Positions 1 to 8,635 of a DNA stretch of 39,054 nt are shown here, piece after piece. The notes beneath the pieces were generated by a model. It made no database searches. It was not told where the DNA came from and was given only the letters and a program-made list of their open reading frames with translations. Source of the stretch: an uncultured Fidelibacterota bacterium (GTDB taxonomy: Bacteria > Fidelibacterota > Marinisomatia > Marinisomatales > Marinisomataceae); assembly GCA_902526795.1 (NCBI GenBank), contig CABZMF010000005.1, positions 1 through 39,054 on the forward strand. The letters run 5' to 3'. Position 1 is the first letter of the stretch. The number at the start of each line of letters is the position of its first letter. The translations under genes and the position numbers were made by a program.

Positions 1-122
1 AACTTTGTATTCCCTTCGACTTTGAAGGTAGAAATTATGTTTTAGATGTTGATTCAAATATGTATAAAGCTTTTTGTAAAATTGATGAGAAATACTTAGC
101 AAAAATAATTAAAGAAATCTAA
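1..122 (+). CDS. C-terminal fragment of an unidentified protein, convergent with rplQ
   Basis: The frame starting at base 3 stays open from the left edge to a TAA at 120-122 and encodes about 39 residues ending in KIIKEI. It contains the segment IPFDFEGRNYVLDVDSNMYK and is Lys/Ile/Asp-rich like its neighbours, so it looks like the tail of a real soluble protein. It is the only plus-strand gene I can support. Its stop codon directly abuts the rplQ stop codon, with no base between. I do not recognise the family, and too little is present to assign a function. Confidence 0.5.
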   Translation, partial: LCIPFDFEGRNYVLDVDSNMYKAFCKIDEKYLAKIIKEI

Positions 123-548
123 TTATTCTTTAACTTCTTCTTCGACTGGAGAATCTTCGGTAACATCTACTACCTTTTCTGCATCGAAATTAAATTTATC
201 TACAAATTCAATTAAGGAAATTTTAGCAGCATCATTCACTCTTGATCCAAGCTTGATAATTCTGGTATAACCTCCAGGTCTATCAGAATAGCTTGGAGCA
301 ATTACATCAAAAAGAGTCTTCACTGCATCATCATTATGAATTTTTTTCAGAACTTCACGTCTATTGTGTACAGTATGATTTTTAGCTTTTGTAATCATTG
401 GTTCAATAAATTTTCTCAACTCTAAAGCTTTTTGATGCGTTGTCTTAATTCGTTTATGTTCAATTAATGAACTAGCTAAATTAGACATCATAGCTTTTCT
501 ATGTGCTGATAATCTACCGAATTTTCTAGATGATATTCTTTTTCTCAT
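123..548 (-). CDS. rplQ: 50S ribosomal protein L17
   Basis: L17 is a large-subunit protein near the exit tunnel. The 141-residue product opens with the basic family signature (MRKRISSRKFGRLSAHRKAM) and has the GGYTRI segment typical of L17. The last 15 or so residues form an acidic Glu/Asp-rich tail (EDSPVEEEVKE) beyond the usual L17 core, as seen in some other phyla. It is the last gene of the alpha operon. Its ATG shares one base with the rpoA stop (TAATG), suggesting translational coupling. No terminator hairpin is visible after it; a convergent gene ends immediately next door. Confidence 0.97.
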   Translation of the reverse strand: MRKRISSRKFGRLSAHRKAMMSNLASSLIEHKRIKTTHQKALELRKFIEPMITKAKNHTVHNRREVLKKIHNDDAVKTLFDVIAPSYSDRPGGYTRIIKLGSRVNDAAKISLIEFVDKFNFDAEKVVDVTEDSPVEEEVKE

Positions 549-1513
549 TACGCTTCATTTTCAGTGTAAGGACTAGTGTCCATTCCAAACTTTAATCCCA
601 TTGTTTCAAGTTTTTCGATAAGCTCGTTTAATGACTTTCTTCCGAAATTTTTATATTCAAGCATATCAGCTTCATCTTTATCTACAAGCTCTCCAATTAA
701 AGTAATTCCTGCTGCTTCAAGACAGTTGTGACTTCTAACAGATAGTTCCATTTCATCAATTGAGGATTCAAGAAGTTTACGAATTTGTAAAATTTCTTCA
801 CTTACAGGTTTATCAATCTCAAGTACAGATGGGTTGCTAATTGAATTTATAATATTATAATGTTCTGATAGAACGGAAGAGCAATAACTTACAGCATCAA
901 TAGGAGAAATTGATCCATCAGTGGTCACATTCAATGAAAGCATTTCAGTATCCTCTTTAGCTCCAGGTAATGGTGATACGTTAAACGAGACTTTAGTTAC
1001 AGGATTAAATATACTGTCAATTGGAATCATATCAACAGGTGAATTATTTAACTTATTTTCCTCGCTTGATTTATAACCTTTACCAATTCCAAGCCTTAAT
1101 TCGACTTGTAAGGTTGTGCCTTTAGCAATATCAGTTATATAATGATTAGAATTCAAAATAGTAAAATCATCACTTACGGCTTGAATATCGGCAGCTGTAA
1201 AAGTTTTTGGACCCTTAACTTTTAAAAAAATTGGCTCAACAGAACTTTCAAATAAATGAAATCTCACTCCTTTAAAATTCATAATAATATCTGCAAGGTC
1301 TTCAGTAACTCCATCAATTGTTGAAAATTCATGATGTGCACCTTCTATTTTAACATTTGTGATTGCAGCACCGGGTACAGCAGTCAGAAGTGCTCTTCTT
1401 AATGAATTTCCAATTGTAATTCCGTAACCTCTATCAAGAGGTTTAATTGTGAAATTACTTGTATTTTCTTCTGTTATTTTGTGTGAAATTTTAAATTTTA
1501 AATCATTACTCAT
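548..1513 (-). CDS. rpoA: DNA-directed RNA polymerase subunit alpha
   Basis: This subunit nucleates assembly of RNA polymerase; the dimer of N-terminal domains binds beta and beta'. At 321 residues it has near-usual length. The NTD signature GYGITIGNSLRRALL lies near residues 29-43. After a linker, the CTD (about residues 245-310) carries the helix-hairpin-helix region with LEAAGITLIGEL and NFGRKSLNELIEKL, which contacts UP elements and activators. It sits between rpsD and rplQ, the standard alpha-operon place. The start is an ATG eleven bases after the rpsD stop, with AAAGGA upstream. Confidence 0.98.
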   Translation of the reverse strand: MSNDLKFKISHKITEENTSNFTIKPLDRGYGITIGNSLRRALLTAVPGAAITNVKIEGAHHEFSTIDGVTEDLADIIMNFKGVRFHLFESSVEPIFLKVKGPKTFTAADIQAVSDDFTILNSNHYITDIAKGTTLQVELRLGIGKGYKSSEENKLNNSPVDMIPIDSIFNPVTKVSFNVSPLPGAKEDTEMLSLNVTTDGSISPIDAVSYCSSVLSEHYNIINSISNPSVLEIDKPVSEEILQIRKLLESSIDEMELSVRSHNCLEAAGITLIGELVDKDEADMLEYKNFGRKSLNELIEKLETMGLKFGMDTSPYTENEA

Positions 1514-1524
1514 ATTTATATCCT

Positions 1525-2139
1525 TTATCTTGAATAGTATTCAACAACTAATTGTTCATTCATAGTCAAATCAATTTCATCTCTCTCTGGAAAGTTTACA
1601 AAAGTACCTTCCATTTTTGCCTTATCAACAGATAACCAAGAAATATTTAAATCGCCTTTTACCATTTTAATGGAGTTTAAAATTATATCAAGTTTTTTAC
1701 TTCTATCTCGAACTGTAATTAAGTCACCAGGTTTTAGTCTATAAGATGCTATATTAACTTTTTTATTATTTACCAGTAAATGTCCATGACTAACTAGTTG
1801 TCTTGCAGAAGGTCTTGTCGGTGCAAATCCTAACTTATAAACTACATTATCAAGTCTTGATTCAAGCATAATAAGAAGGTTCAGACCTGTTTCACCTTTC
1901 ATCTGAGATGCTTTCTTAAAATAGTTTCTAAACTGTTTTTCCAACATCCCATAAGTGAACTTAATTTTTTGTTTTTCTTTAAGCTGAACAGAGTATGTAG
2001 AAAATCTTTTTCCAGTTTTTCCATGTTGACCTGGGCCATAGCCCTTTTTTGATAGTAAACGATCAAATTTTGGATTTCCAAAAATATTTACTCCAAGTTT
2101 TCTTACTAACTTACCTTTTGGTGTGCTTAATTTTGCCAT
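1525..2139 (-). CDS. rpsD: 30S ribosomal protein S4, cysteine-free form
   Basis: S4 is a primary 16S rRNA-binding and assembly-initiating protein, and in many bacteria an autogenous repressor of the alpha operon. The product is 204 residues with the usual PGQHG motif near residues 36-40 and a C-terminal S4 RNA-binding domain (SARQLVSHGHLLVNNKKVNI). The N-terminal positions that bind zinc in C+ S4 proteins are Lys, Val and other non-Cys residues (KGKLVRKLGVNIFGNPKFDR). This is therefore the zinc-independent type. Standard order rpsK-rpsD-rpoA. Confidence 0.97.
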   Translation of the reverse strand: MAKLSTPKGKLVRKLGVNIFGNPKFDRLLSKKGYGPGQHGKTGKRFSTYSVQLKEKQKIKFTYGMLEKQFRNYFKKASQMKGETGLNLLIMLESRLDNVVYKLGFAPTRPSARQLVSHGHLLVNNKKVNIASYRLKPGDLITVRDRSKKLDIILNSIKMVKGDLNISWLSVDKAKMEGTFVNFPERDEIDLTMNEQLVVEYYSR

Positions 2140-2142
2140 TAC

Positions 2143-2529
2143 CTACACTCTTCTTTGTTTTTTAGGCCTACAACCATTGTGAGGGAGTGGAGTTACATCT
2201 GAAATTGAGGTTACCTGTAATCCAGCTGATGATAAAGCTCTTATTGCTGACTCTCTTCCTGCTCCTGGACCTTTGACCCTAACAGAAACTGTTGTCATAC
2301 CCATACTTACAACTTCACTAGCAACTTTTTCAGATGCAACAGTTGCAGCGTAAGCAGTATTTTTTCTTGAACCTTTAAAACCAGCTTTTCCAGCTGTTGC
2401 CCAAGCTACCACATTACCAAATTCATCTGAAACAGTGATATTTGTATTATTAAAAGTCGCTTTAATATGTACAATACCATTTGGATTGATTTTTTTCTTT
2501 TTCTTGCTTGACCTCGCCTGATTTGCCAT
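2143..2529 (-). CDS. rpsK: 30S ribosomal protein S11
   Basis: S11 lies on the 30S platform and helps shape the mRNA exit region. The 128-residue product has the central GRESAIRAL segment and the strongly conserved C-terminus [15 protein letters not shown]. The basic N-terminal stretch ([13 protein letters not shown]) precedes the conserved core. It lies one base after rpsM and three bases before rpsD. Nothing unusual is seen. Confidence 0.97.
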   Translation of the reverse strand: MANQARSSKKKKKINPNGIVHIKATFNNTNITVSDEFGNVVAWATAGKAGFKGSRKNTAYAATVASEKVASEVVSMGMTTVSVRVKGPGAGRESAIRALSSAGLQVTSISDVTPLPHNGCRPKKQRRV

Positions 2530-2530
2530 A

Positions 2531-2911
2531 CTATACTGCCTTCTTTCCTAATGAAATGGTTTGTCTTTTTTTACTTCTTCTAGTTCGGGAATTGGTCTTT
2601 GTTCTTTGACCTCGCGCTGGTAAGGATTTTCTATGCCTTACTCCTCTATAACTTCCTATATCTTGAAGTCTTTTAACATTTTTTAAATTTTCGCTCCTTA
2701 GTTCACCCTCAATCAAAATCTTTAAATCGACTATAACTTTTCTAATTTTATCTTCCTGTTTTGAAGACAAATCAGTAACACGAATATTAGGATCTACTTT
2801 TGCTTTATCGCATATGTCTAAGGCAGTTTTTAACCCTATTCCATGAACATACCTTAGAGAATATGCAACTTTCTTTTCTTTTGGTATATCTACACCTGCA
2901 ATTCTGGCCAT
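2531..2911 (-). CDS. rpsM: 30S ribosomal protein S13
   Basis: S13 is a 30S head protein contacting 16S rRNA, the P-site tRNA and intersubunit bridges. The 126-residue product starts with the family hallmark [15 protein letters not shown], followed by the helix-two-turn-helix region ([12 protein letters not shown]). It ends in the basic tail [16 protein letters not shown] that reaches toward P-site tRNA. It follows rpmJ with a one-base stop/start overlap (TAATG). Confidence 0.97.
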   Translation of the reverse strand: MARIAGVDIPKEKKVAYSLRYVHGIGLKTALDICDKAKVDPNIRVTDLSSKQEDKIRKVIVDLKILIEGELRSENLKNVKRLQDIGSYRGVRHRKSLPARGQRTKTNSRTRRSKKRQTISLGKKAV

Positions 2912-3027
2912 TATCCTTGCCTCTGTTTAAATCGTGGGTTTTTCTTATTAATCACATAAACACGACCTTTTCTTCGGACGATAATGCAATCTCTACTCCT
3001 CTTTTTTACTGAAGCTTTAACTTTCAT
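2911..3027 (-). CDS. rpmJ: 50S ribosomal protein L36, zinc-ribbon-degenerate form
   Basis: This 38-residue gene reads [14 protein letters not shown] at the start and NPRFKQRQG at the end, the clear L36 pattern. Classical L36 binds zinc through Cys11, Cys14, Cys27 and a His near 32. Here position 11 is Ser, 27 is Asn and the His position is Phe, and only Cys14 survives, so zinc is very unlikely to bind. L36 proteins of this pattern, with VINKKNP in place of the C-terminal Cys, are familiar in Bacteroidota. It lies between infA and rpsM, the normal place, and its TAA overlaps the rpsM ATG by one base. Confidence 0.95.
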   Translation of the reverse strand: MKVKASVKKRSRDCIIVRRKGRVYVINKKNPRFKQRQG

Positions 3028-3029
3028 AA

Positions 3030-3254
3030 TTATTGCCTAAATGTTATTCTTCCTCTACTTAAGTCGTATGGGGATAATTGTAAATCAACTTTATCTCCAG
3101 GTAGCATTTTAATAAAGTGCATTCTCATTTTTCCACTAACATGAGCTAAAACTTCATGTTCCTTGCCTCCAAGATTTATTGTAACCCTAAATCTTGCTCC
3201 TGGTAAAGCTTCCTTTATAATACCTTCTACTTCTATTGACTCTTGTTTTGCCAT
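3030..3254 (-). CDS. infA: Translation initiation factor IF-1
   Basis: IF-1 occupies the A site of the 30S subunit during initiation. At 74 residues it is a single S1/OB-fold domain. It starts [20 protein letters not shown] and contains the conserved [19 protein letters not shown] and [11 protein letters not shown] motifs. It sits between map and rpmJ, as in many bacteria. An A-rich run (eight A's) lies just before its ATG. Confidence 0.97.
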   Translation of the reverse strand: MAKQESIEVEGIIKEALPGARFRVTINLGGKEHEVLAHVSGKMRMHFIKMLPGDKVDLQLSPYDLSRGRITFRQ

Positions 3255-3260
3255 TTTTTT

Positions 3261-4010
3261 TTAAGTTAAAATTCTGGGTTGAAACTTAGTAATAAGAATT
3301 GAATGTTCAAAGTGTGCACTTGCATTGCCATCTTGAGTTCTTATTGTCCATCCATCACTATCAGTTTTTATGTGTCTAGTTCCCATATTTACCATAGGCT
3401 CTATAGCTAAACACATCCCCTCTTTAAGTTCTACGTTCAAATCTGAAGTAACAGGGTTGGAAAAGTTTGGTACCTGAGGTTTTATATGTAATTGTTTTCC
3501 AATACCATGTCCAACCAACTCTCTTACAATTGAAAATCCTTCAGATTCGACGTACTTTTGAATTGAATTACTAATATCAAATATCTTATTGCCTAATACT
3601 GCATTTTCAATACCTATTTCAAGAGCTTTTTTTGTTACATCCAATAATCTTTGCTTGTCTTTGGAAATTGTACCAACTGGTAAAGTTCTAGCAGAATCGC
3701 TATAAAAATCATTTTTGATTACTCCACAGTCGATACTAATAATTTGACCTTCTTCAAGTAAAATATTTTTTGGTATTCCATGTACAATTTCGTCATCAAT
3801 AGAGACAGTTAATGAAGCTGGAAAACCATTATAGCCTTTAAATGCAGGTTTAGCATCACATGAAAAAATATAATTTTCAGCAATACTATCTAATTCTACA
3901 ACTGATTGACCAGGATGTATGTGTTTTTCTACCAAATCTAAGGTGTCAGATAAAATCTGACAACTTTCAGATATTGCAGAAATTTCAGAAAAATTATTAA
4001 TATCAACCAC
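3261..4010 (-). CDS. map: Methionine aminopeptidase, type I
   Basis: This enzyme removes the N-terminal methionine from nascent proteins. The 249-residue product has the pita-bread fold with all expected metal ligands: two Asp in SIDCGVIKNDFYSDSAR, His in ELVGHGIGKQLH, Glu in AIEPMV and Glu in FEHSILIT. No N-terminal zinc-finger extension is present. The start is a GTG at 4010 lying inside the end of secY, giving an eight-base overlap; no ATG is better placed. The secY-map-infA order without adk between is a common spc-operon variant. Confidence 0.95.
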   Translation of the reverse strand: MVDINNFSEISAISESCQILSDTLDLVEKHIHPGQSVVELDSIAENYIFSCDAKPAFKGYNGFPASLTVSIDDEIVHGIPKNILLEEGQIISIDCGVIKNDFYSDSARTLPVGTISKDKQRLLDVTKKALEIGIENAVLGNKIFDISNSIQKYVESEGFSIVRELVGHGIGKQLHIKPQVPNFSNPVTSDLNVELKEGMCLAIEPMVNMGTRHIKTDSDGWTIRTQDGNASAHFEHSILITKFQPRILT

Positions 4011-5310
4011 GTCTACTTCTAACCTTACCTTTATTCAAAAAACCATCATAATGTCTTGATAGAAGATGAGATTCTATCTGACTTAATGTGTCTAATCCAA
4101 CACCAACTACAATCAATAAGCTTGTTCCACCAAAAAAGGAGGCATATGCATAGTCTAAACCAGCAAATTGTTGAAGGAAATAGGGCATCAACGCTATAAA
4201 TCCTAAGAAACATGCTCCAGGAAGTGTAACTCTAGTCAAAATATTTTCAATAAATTCTGCTGTTTTTTTTCCAGGCTTTACTCCAGGAATAAATCCACCT
4301 TGCTGCTTTAATGTCGATGAAACTTGATTTGGATCAAATTGAAGAGCTGTATAGAAATATGTAAAGAATATTATTAAAAGCGCGAATAATGAATTTGAAA
4401 ACCAATGATCCATAGCAAATAATGATATGAAACTAGATTGTGTCGCATCTTGACCAAAAAATGTTGCAATTGTACCAGGAATTAAGATAATTGACTGGGC
4501 AAATATAATAGGTATAACTCCAGCAGTATTAATTTTCAAAGGTAAATAAGAATTTTGTCCTCCATATACTTTTCTGCCAACAATTCTTCTAGCATACTGA
4601 ACAGGAACTTTTCTTACACCTTGTTGAACAAGAATGATCATCATAACTAAGAAAAAGAATAAAAGCATTAAAAACAATTCAGATAAAATACCTCTGACCC
4701 CTTGCTGAAAGTAAGAAATTTCAGAAATTATAACATTAGGAAATCCAGCAATAATACCTACCATAATTATTAGAGAAATTCCATTTCCAATACCATGCTC
4801 AGTAATTTTTTCACCTAACCAAAGTAATAACATGGTACCAGTAGTAATACTTACTACAGCAGTGAACCTAAACAGAAAACCTGGATCAAGAACTATTCCA
4901 TAACTTTCTAATAATAAAGAAATAAAAATTGACTGTACAAAAGCTAATATAACTGTTCCGTATCTCGTTATTTGAGTAATCTTAGCCCTTCCACTTTCAC
5001 CTTCCATAGCTAGTCGTTGAAAGTAAGGAAGCGTAGTTTGAAGAATTTGAATTACAATAGATACTGAGATATATGGCATTATGCCAAGTCCAAAAATAGC
5101 AGCTTGACCAAAAGCACCTCCAGTAAATAAATTGAAAAGGCCAAAAAAAGTATCATTCAAAGATTCCATTGTTTGCCTTAAAGCATCAGGGTTTATACCA
5201 GGAATAGGTACTTGGGAACCAAGTCTAACTATAATTAAAATTCCTAAGGTAAATACAATTTTTTTTCTCAATTCAGGAATAGCAAAAATATTTCTTAATT
5301 TTTCGATCAC
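4003..5310 (-). CDS. secY: Protein translocase subunit SecY
   Basis: SecY is the channel of the Sec translocon. The 435-residue product shows the expected ten hydrophobic membrane segments. Signatures include the N-terminal IVRLGSQVPIPGINPDALR, GIMPYISVSIVIQIL in TM2, and the cytoplasmic loop VRKVPVQYARRIVGRKVYGG that contacts the ribosome and SecA. It ends in a basic tail. Its ATG overlaps the rplO stop by four bases (ATGA), and its partner secE is encoded at 27729-27911. Confidence 0.97.
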   Translation of the reverse strand: MIEKLRNIFAIPELRKKIVFTLGILIIVRLGSQVPIPGINPDALRQTMESLNDTFFGLFNLFTGGAFGQAAIFGLGIMPYISVSIVIQILQTTLPYFQRLAMEGESGRAKITQITRYGTVILAFVQSIFISLLLESYGIVLDPGFLFRFTAVVSITTGTMLLLWLGEKITEHGIGNGISLIIMVGIIAGFPNVIISEISYFQQGVRGILSELFLMLLFFFLVMMIILVQQGVRKVPVQYARRIVGRKVYGGQNSYLPLKINTAGVIPIIFAQSIILIPGTIATFFGQDATQSSFISLFAMDHWFSNSLFALLIIFFTYFYTALQFDPNQVSSTLKQQGGFIPGVKPGKKTAEFIENILTRVTLPGACFLGFIALMPYFLQQFAGLDYAYASFFGGTSLLIVVGVGLDTLSQIESHLLSRHYDGFLNKGKVRSRRG

Positions 5311-5738
5311 TGAGTTATCACCTTTCCTCCGGATTCTTCAATTTTTTTTACTGCTGATTCACTAAATGCAGTAGCAGTAACATTTAATGCATTATCTAAG
5401 GAACCATTTCCTAATACCTTCACAGGTACAAAGCTTGAAGAAATAAGACCATTTTTATACATAATTTCAGTATCAATATTCTTTGATTTTATCTTCGAAA
5501 TTTGAGATAAATTTACAATTTCAAATGTTTTAGCAAAATTATGATTATTAAAACCTCTCATTGGTACTCTTCTGTGAAGCGGCATTTGACCACCTTCAAA
5601 CCAAAAACGGTATTTATGTCCACTTCTTTGACCGGCGCCTTTATGCCCTCTTCCAGCAGTTGAACCTAAACCTGAACCATTTCCTCTTCCAACTCTTTTG
5701 GATTTTTTAAGTGCGTTTGTCGGTTTAACTAACTTCAT
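5307..5738 (-). CDS. rplO: 50S ribosomal protein L15
   Basis: L15 is a late-assembly protein of the large subunit. The 143-residue product has the Gly/Arg/Lys-rich N-terminus (KRVGRGNGSGLGSTAGRGHK, then GAGQRSG) and the C-terminal L15 pattern near SAVKKIEESGGKV. It overlaps rpmD by four bases upstream and secY by four bases downstream (both ATGA), implying tight coupling along the spc operon. Confidence 0.97.
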   Translation of the reverse strand: MKLVKPTNALKKSKRVGRGNGSGLGSTAGRGHKGAGQRSGHKYRFWFEGGQMPLHRRVPMRGFNNHNFAKTFEIVNLSQISKIKSKNIDTEIMYKNGLISSSFVPVKVLGNGSLDNALNVTATAFSESAVKKIEESGGKVITQ

Positions 5739-5920
5739 ACTTCTTCTACCTTAATTAAATAGTCAATTTTTTTAATCATACCCACGATTGAATCAGTAGC
5801 ATCATGAATTACTGATTTATTCATTTTATTCAGTCCTAAAGCATCTAAAGTAGCTTTAGCTTTTTTAGAATATCCAATCCTACTCTTAATTTGTGTAATT
5901 TTTAGTTGTTTTTTAGCCAT
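5735..5920 (-). CDS. rpmD: 50S ribosomal protein L30
   Basis: This short 61-residue L30 has the family pattern: LKITQIKSRIGYSKKAKATL, then LGLNKMNKSVIH and a C-terminal VGMIKKIDYLIKVEE. L30 is dispensable in some lineages and absent from others, so its presence is informative. It sits between rpsE and rplO in the usual spc order, two bases after rpsE. Confidence 0.95.
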   Translation of the reverse strand: MAKKQLKITQIKSRIGYSKKAKATLDALGLNKMNKSVIHDATDSIVGMIKKIDYLIKVEEV

Positions 5921-5922
5921 TT

Positions 5923-6429
5923 TTATATCTCAAAAAGTGTTTTAGGAGTTTTCCCTCTTTTTTTAGCCACCACTCTTACATCTTGAAGACTAGTTAAAGC
6001 ATTCATCACTGCTTTAGCTACGTTCATAGAATTATTTGATCCCAATACTTTTGAATAAATATTATTTATCCCAACTTGCTCCATTATTAATCTGACTGCT
6101 GACCCAGCTATAATACCTGTACCATAAGGAGCAGGTTTTAGTAATACTTTGCTTGCACCGTGTTTTCCAATTATCTCGTGAGGTATAGTATAATTGATTA
6201 CAGGAACTTTAACTAAATTTTGTCTGGCATTTTCTTTAGCTTTAGTAATTGATACAATAACTTCATTTGCTTTTCCAGATCCAATACCAACATATGATTT
6301 ACCATCACCAATGGCAACTAAAGTTGAAAAACTAAATCTTTTTCCTCGAGAATTTACCTTTGCTACTCTGTTAATTCTTATTACAGATTCTTCTTTTAAA
6401 TCAAGTTCAGAATAATTTATTATACTCAT
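5923..6429 (-). CDS. rpsE: 30S ribosomal protein S5
   Basis: S5 lies at the mRNA entry site and affects decoding fidelity. The 168-residue product has the N-terminal double-stranded-RNA-binding-like domain (RINRVAKVNSRGKRFSFSTL), the glycine-rich loop VGIGSGKANEV, and the C-terminal domain with KPAPYGTGIIAGSAVR. There is no N- or C-terminal extension. It is located between rplR and rpmD. Confidence 0.97.
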   Translation of the reverse strand: MSIINYSELDLKEESVIRINRVAKVNSRGKRFSFSTLVAIGDGKSYVGIGSGKANEVIVSITKAKENARQNLVKVPVINYTIPHEIIGKHGASKVLLKPAPYGTGIIAGSAVRLIMEQVGINNIYSKVLGSNNSMNVAKAVMNALTSLQDVRVVAKKRGKTPKTLFEI

Positions 6430-6442
6430 CTATACTCCATTA

Positions 6443-6802
6443 TTAAAATTTTAGACCACCTTCTCTTGCCGCTTCAGCCAGGGATTTAACTCTTCCGTGA
6501 TATCTAAAACCATTTCTATCGAAATAAATTTTATTAATTTTTTTTCCTTTAACTCTTTTTGAAAGGGAAGAACCAACCAATGCTGCTAGTTCAGTTTTTG
6601 TCAATTTCTTTTTTGTAAATTCTTTTTCTTTAGAAGATGCAGATACAATTGTTTTATTATTAAAGTCGTCAATGATTTGAGCTTCAATGTGATTTGTACT
6701 TTTAAAAATACATAATCTCATTTCGTCTTTTTGAGGGAATGATTTTTTGGATCTCTTTCTCCTTCTTAAATACTGTTCTTTTTTAAGTTTAAAAGATCTC
6801 AC
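6443..6802 (-). CDS. rplR: 50S ribosomal protein L18
   Basis: L18 binds 5S rRNA together with L5. The 119-residue product starts with a basic stretch (LRRRKRSKKSF), has the RLCIFKSTNHIEAQIIDD strand pattern, and ends in FRYHGRVKSLAEAAREGGLKF, typical of L18. The start is a GTG sharing one base with the rplF TAG stop; no other start fits the N-terminus as well. Confidence 0.96.
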   Translation of the reverse strand: MRSFKLKKEQYLRRRKRSKKSFPQKDEMRLCIFKSTNHIEAQIIDDFNNKTIVSASSKEKEFTKKKLTKTELAALVGSSLSKRVKGKKINKIYFDRNGFRYHGRVKSLAEAAREGGLKF

Positions 6803-7344
6803 TATTCGCCTCCTCCAACTGTCTTACCTTGTTTTGAACGAACATACTCATCTTTATATCTTATTCCTTTGCCTTTATAAGGTTCAGGCTTTTTTAACGA
6901 TCTAATTTTAGCAGCAACTTGTCCCACTAATTGTTTATCTGCTCCTTTAATTTCTAAAGATGTTTTTTGTGCTACAGCTTCTATTCCATCTGGCAAGTCA
7001 AAAACAATATCATGAGAAAAACCAAGCTGAAATGTAAGCCTATTATTTTGAGCTTTAACATTAAATCCAACCCCAATAATTTCGAGATGTTTTGAAAATC
7101 CGCGAGTGACTCCTTCAATAGCATTGAAAATTAATTGTCTAGTTGTTCCATGCATGGATTTTGAAACTTTATCTTCTGAATTTCTTGTCAAGTTCATTAA
7201 TTTATCTTCAATATTTACAGAAACCATATCGCAAAGACCTACCATTAAATTACCATTTGGACCTTTAACCATTAATTGATTTTCTTTATTTTCTAAAGAC
7301 ACTCCATCAGGAATATTAATTAATCTATTACCTACTCTCGACAT
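6802..7344 (-). CDS. rplF: 50S ribosomal protein L6
   Basis: L6 sits near the factor-binding centre of the 50S subunit. The 180-residue product has two related alpha/beta domains: MSRVGNRLINIPDGV at the N-terminus, and GVTRGFSKHLEIIGVG followed by the C-terminal EPYKGKGIRYKDEYVRSKQG signature. Its start lies one base after rpsH, and its stop overlaps the rplR start. Confidence 0.97.
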   Translation of the reverse strand: MSRVGNRLINIPDGVSLENKENQLMVKGPNGNLMVGLCDMVSVNIEDKLMNLTRNSEDKVSKSMHGTTRQLIFNAIEGVTRGFSKHLEIIGVGFNVKAQNNRLTFQLGFSHDIVFDLPDGIEAVAQKTSLEIKGADKQLVGQVAAKIRSLKKPEPYKGKGIRYKDEYVRSKQGKTVGGGE

Positions 7345-7345
7345 A

Positions 7346-7744
7346 CTACCAAACGTTGCAAAGCAACTCTCCTCCTACTTTTAATTCTCTTGCTACTTTA
7401 TTACTTATTACGCCCTTAGGTGTAGATAAAACGCTGATACCCAACCCATTTAATACCCTAGGAATATCTGAACAAGAAACATACACTCTCTTACCAGGCT
7501 TACTAATTTTTTCAATTGTAGTTATTGCTGGCAATTTATCATTATATCTAAGATACAATCTTAAATCTTCTTTGCTGTTTTCATTATCAACAAAAACAAA
7601 ATTATCTATATATCCTTCCTCTTTCAGCACAAGAGATAATCTCTTTTTTAACATAGATGAAGGGACATCAACCCATCGTTTATTTGCAGCATAACCATTT
7701 CTGATTCTAGTGCAAAAATCTGCTATTGGATCTGTCATCGACAT
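7346..7744 (-). CDS. rpsH: 30S ribosomal protein S8
   Basis: S8 binds 16S rRNA helix 21 and in enterobacteria represses the spc operon. The 132-residue product contains MTDPIADFCTRIRNGYAA near the start and the C-terminal STPKGVISNKVARELKVGGE and LLCNVW motifs. Two nearby ATGs exist (7744 and 7738). The first is favoured because an AGGAG lies six bases upstream. No independent evidence of autoregulation is visible. Confidence 0.96.
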   Translation of the reverse strand: MSMTDPIADFCTRIRNGYAANKRWVDVPSSMLKKRLSLVLKEEGYIDNFVFVDNENSKEDLRLYLRYNDKLPAITTIEKISKPGKRVYVSCSDIPRVLNGLGISVLSTPKGVISNKVARELKVGGELLCNVW

Positions 7745-7753
7745 AAATTTCTC

Positions 7754-8059
7754 CTACCAACTTGCCTTTGTAACACCAGGTAATTCACCTTTTAGTGCAA
7801 GCTCTCTAAATGTTATTCTAGATAAACCAAATTTTCTCATATATCCTTTAGGCCTTCCAGACACAGCACAACGATTTGTTAATCTAGAAGCGCTTGAAGA
7901 TCTTGGAAGTTTCTGAAGTTTAATTATTGCTTTTTCTTTTTCTTCATTTGAAACATTTGGATTCTTAATAATCGCTCTTAATTCTTTCCTTAATTTAAAA
8001 TGTTTTTGGACTTTTTTCTGTAAGTGAAACTCTCTAACTATCTTTGATTTTTTAGCCAT
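7754..8059 (-). CDS. rpsN: 30S ribosomal protein S14, zinc-independent long form
   Basis: S14 binds late in assembly of the 30S head. The product is the long type, 101 residues, beginning [15 protein letters not shown] chose the ATG at 8059 over an upstream in-frame start at 8077 that would extend into rplE. It ends in the typical [20 protein letters not shown]. The CxxC pairs of the short zinc-binding S14 are absent; only a single Cys ([12 protein letters not shown]) remains. This fits the zinc-sparing pattern also seen in S4, L33 and L36 here. Confidence 0.96.
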   Translation of the reverse strand: MAKKSKIVREFHLQKKVQKHFKLRKELRAIIKNPNVSNEEKEKAIIKLQKLPRSSSASRLTNRCAVSGRPKGYMRKFGLSRITFRELALKGELPGVTKASW

Positions 8060-8060
8060 C

Positions 8061-8633
8061 TTACTCCTCAGTATCATTAATAACTTTTTTCTCTCTAATT
8101 GGTAATCCCATTGACCTCAATAATTCATAACATACATCATCATTTGAAGAAGAGGTTGTAATGATGACATCCATTCCTCTTATAGAGTCAACTTTATCAT
8201 AATCTATTTCTGCAAAAACCACTTGCTCTTTTATACCAAAACTATAATTACCCATACCATCAAAAGATTTAAAAGATAATCCTCTAAAATCCCTAGTTCT
8301 AGGTAATGCAACAGCACATAACCTCTCAAGAAACTCATACATTAAGTTTTTTCGAAGCGTAACTTTACAGCCTACTGGAAATCCTCTTCTAACTTTAAAG
8401 TTAGAAATATCTTTCTTTGCATTAGTAATAACAGGTTTTTGACCAGTAATTAACATTAATTCTTCTAAAGCGGATTGGAGTGCTTTTTTGTTATTTTTCG
8501 CGTCACCAATTCCAATATTTAAAGTTATTTTTTCAATTTTAGGGACTTGCATAATACTAGAATAATCAAACTTTTTCATTAGATGAGGTCTAACAACTTC
8601 TAGATATTTTTTTTTGTAATTTGGAGCACTCAT
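8061..8633 (-). CDS. rplE: 50S ribosomal protein L5
   Basis: L5 binds 5S rRNA and contacts P-site tRNA. At 190 residues it is slightly longer than the E. coli protein. Conserved segments are [44 protein letters not shown] and [12 protein letters not shown]-like [17 protein letters not shown]. The C-terminus is extended by a few charged residues. It is located between rplX and rpsN with gaps of one or two bases. Confidence 0.96.
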   Translation of the reverse strand: MSAPNYKKKYLEVVRPHLMKKFDYSSIMQVPKIEKITLNIGIGDAKNNKKALQSALEELMLITGQKPVITNAKKDISNFKVRRGFPVGCKVTLRKNLMYEFLERLCAVALPRTRDFRGLSFKSFDGMGNYSFGIKEQVVFAEIDYDKVDSIRGMDVIITTSSSNDDVCYELLRSMGLPIREKKVINDTEE

Positions 8634-8635
8634 TT

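Noticed and set aside
7356-7694. A 112-residue plus-strand frame antisense to rpsH, and similar antisense frames over rplB, rplC, rplW and rpoB
   Set aside because: All lie entirely within strongly conserved genes on the other strand and have no motifs, ribosome binding sites or operon context.
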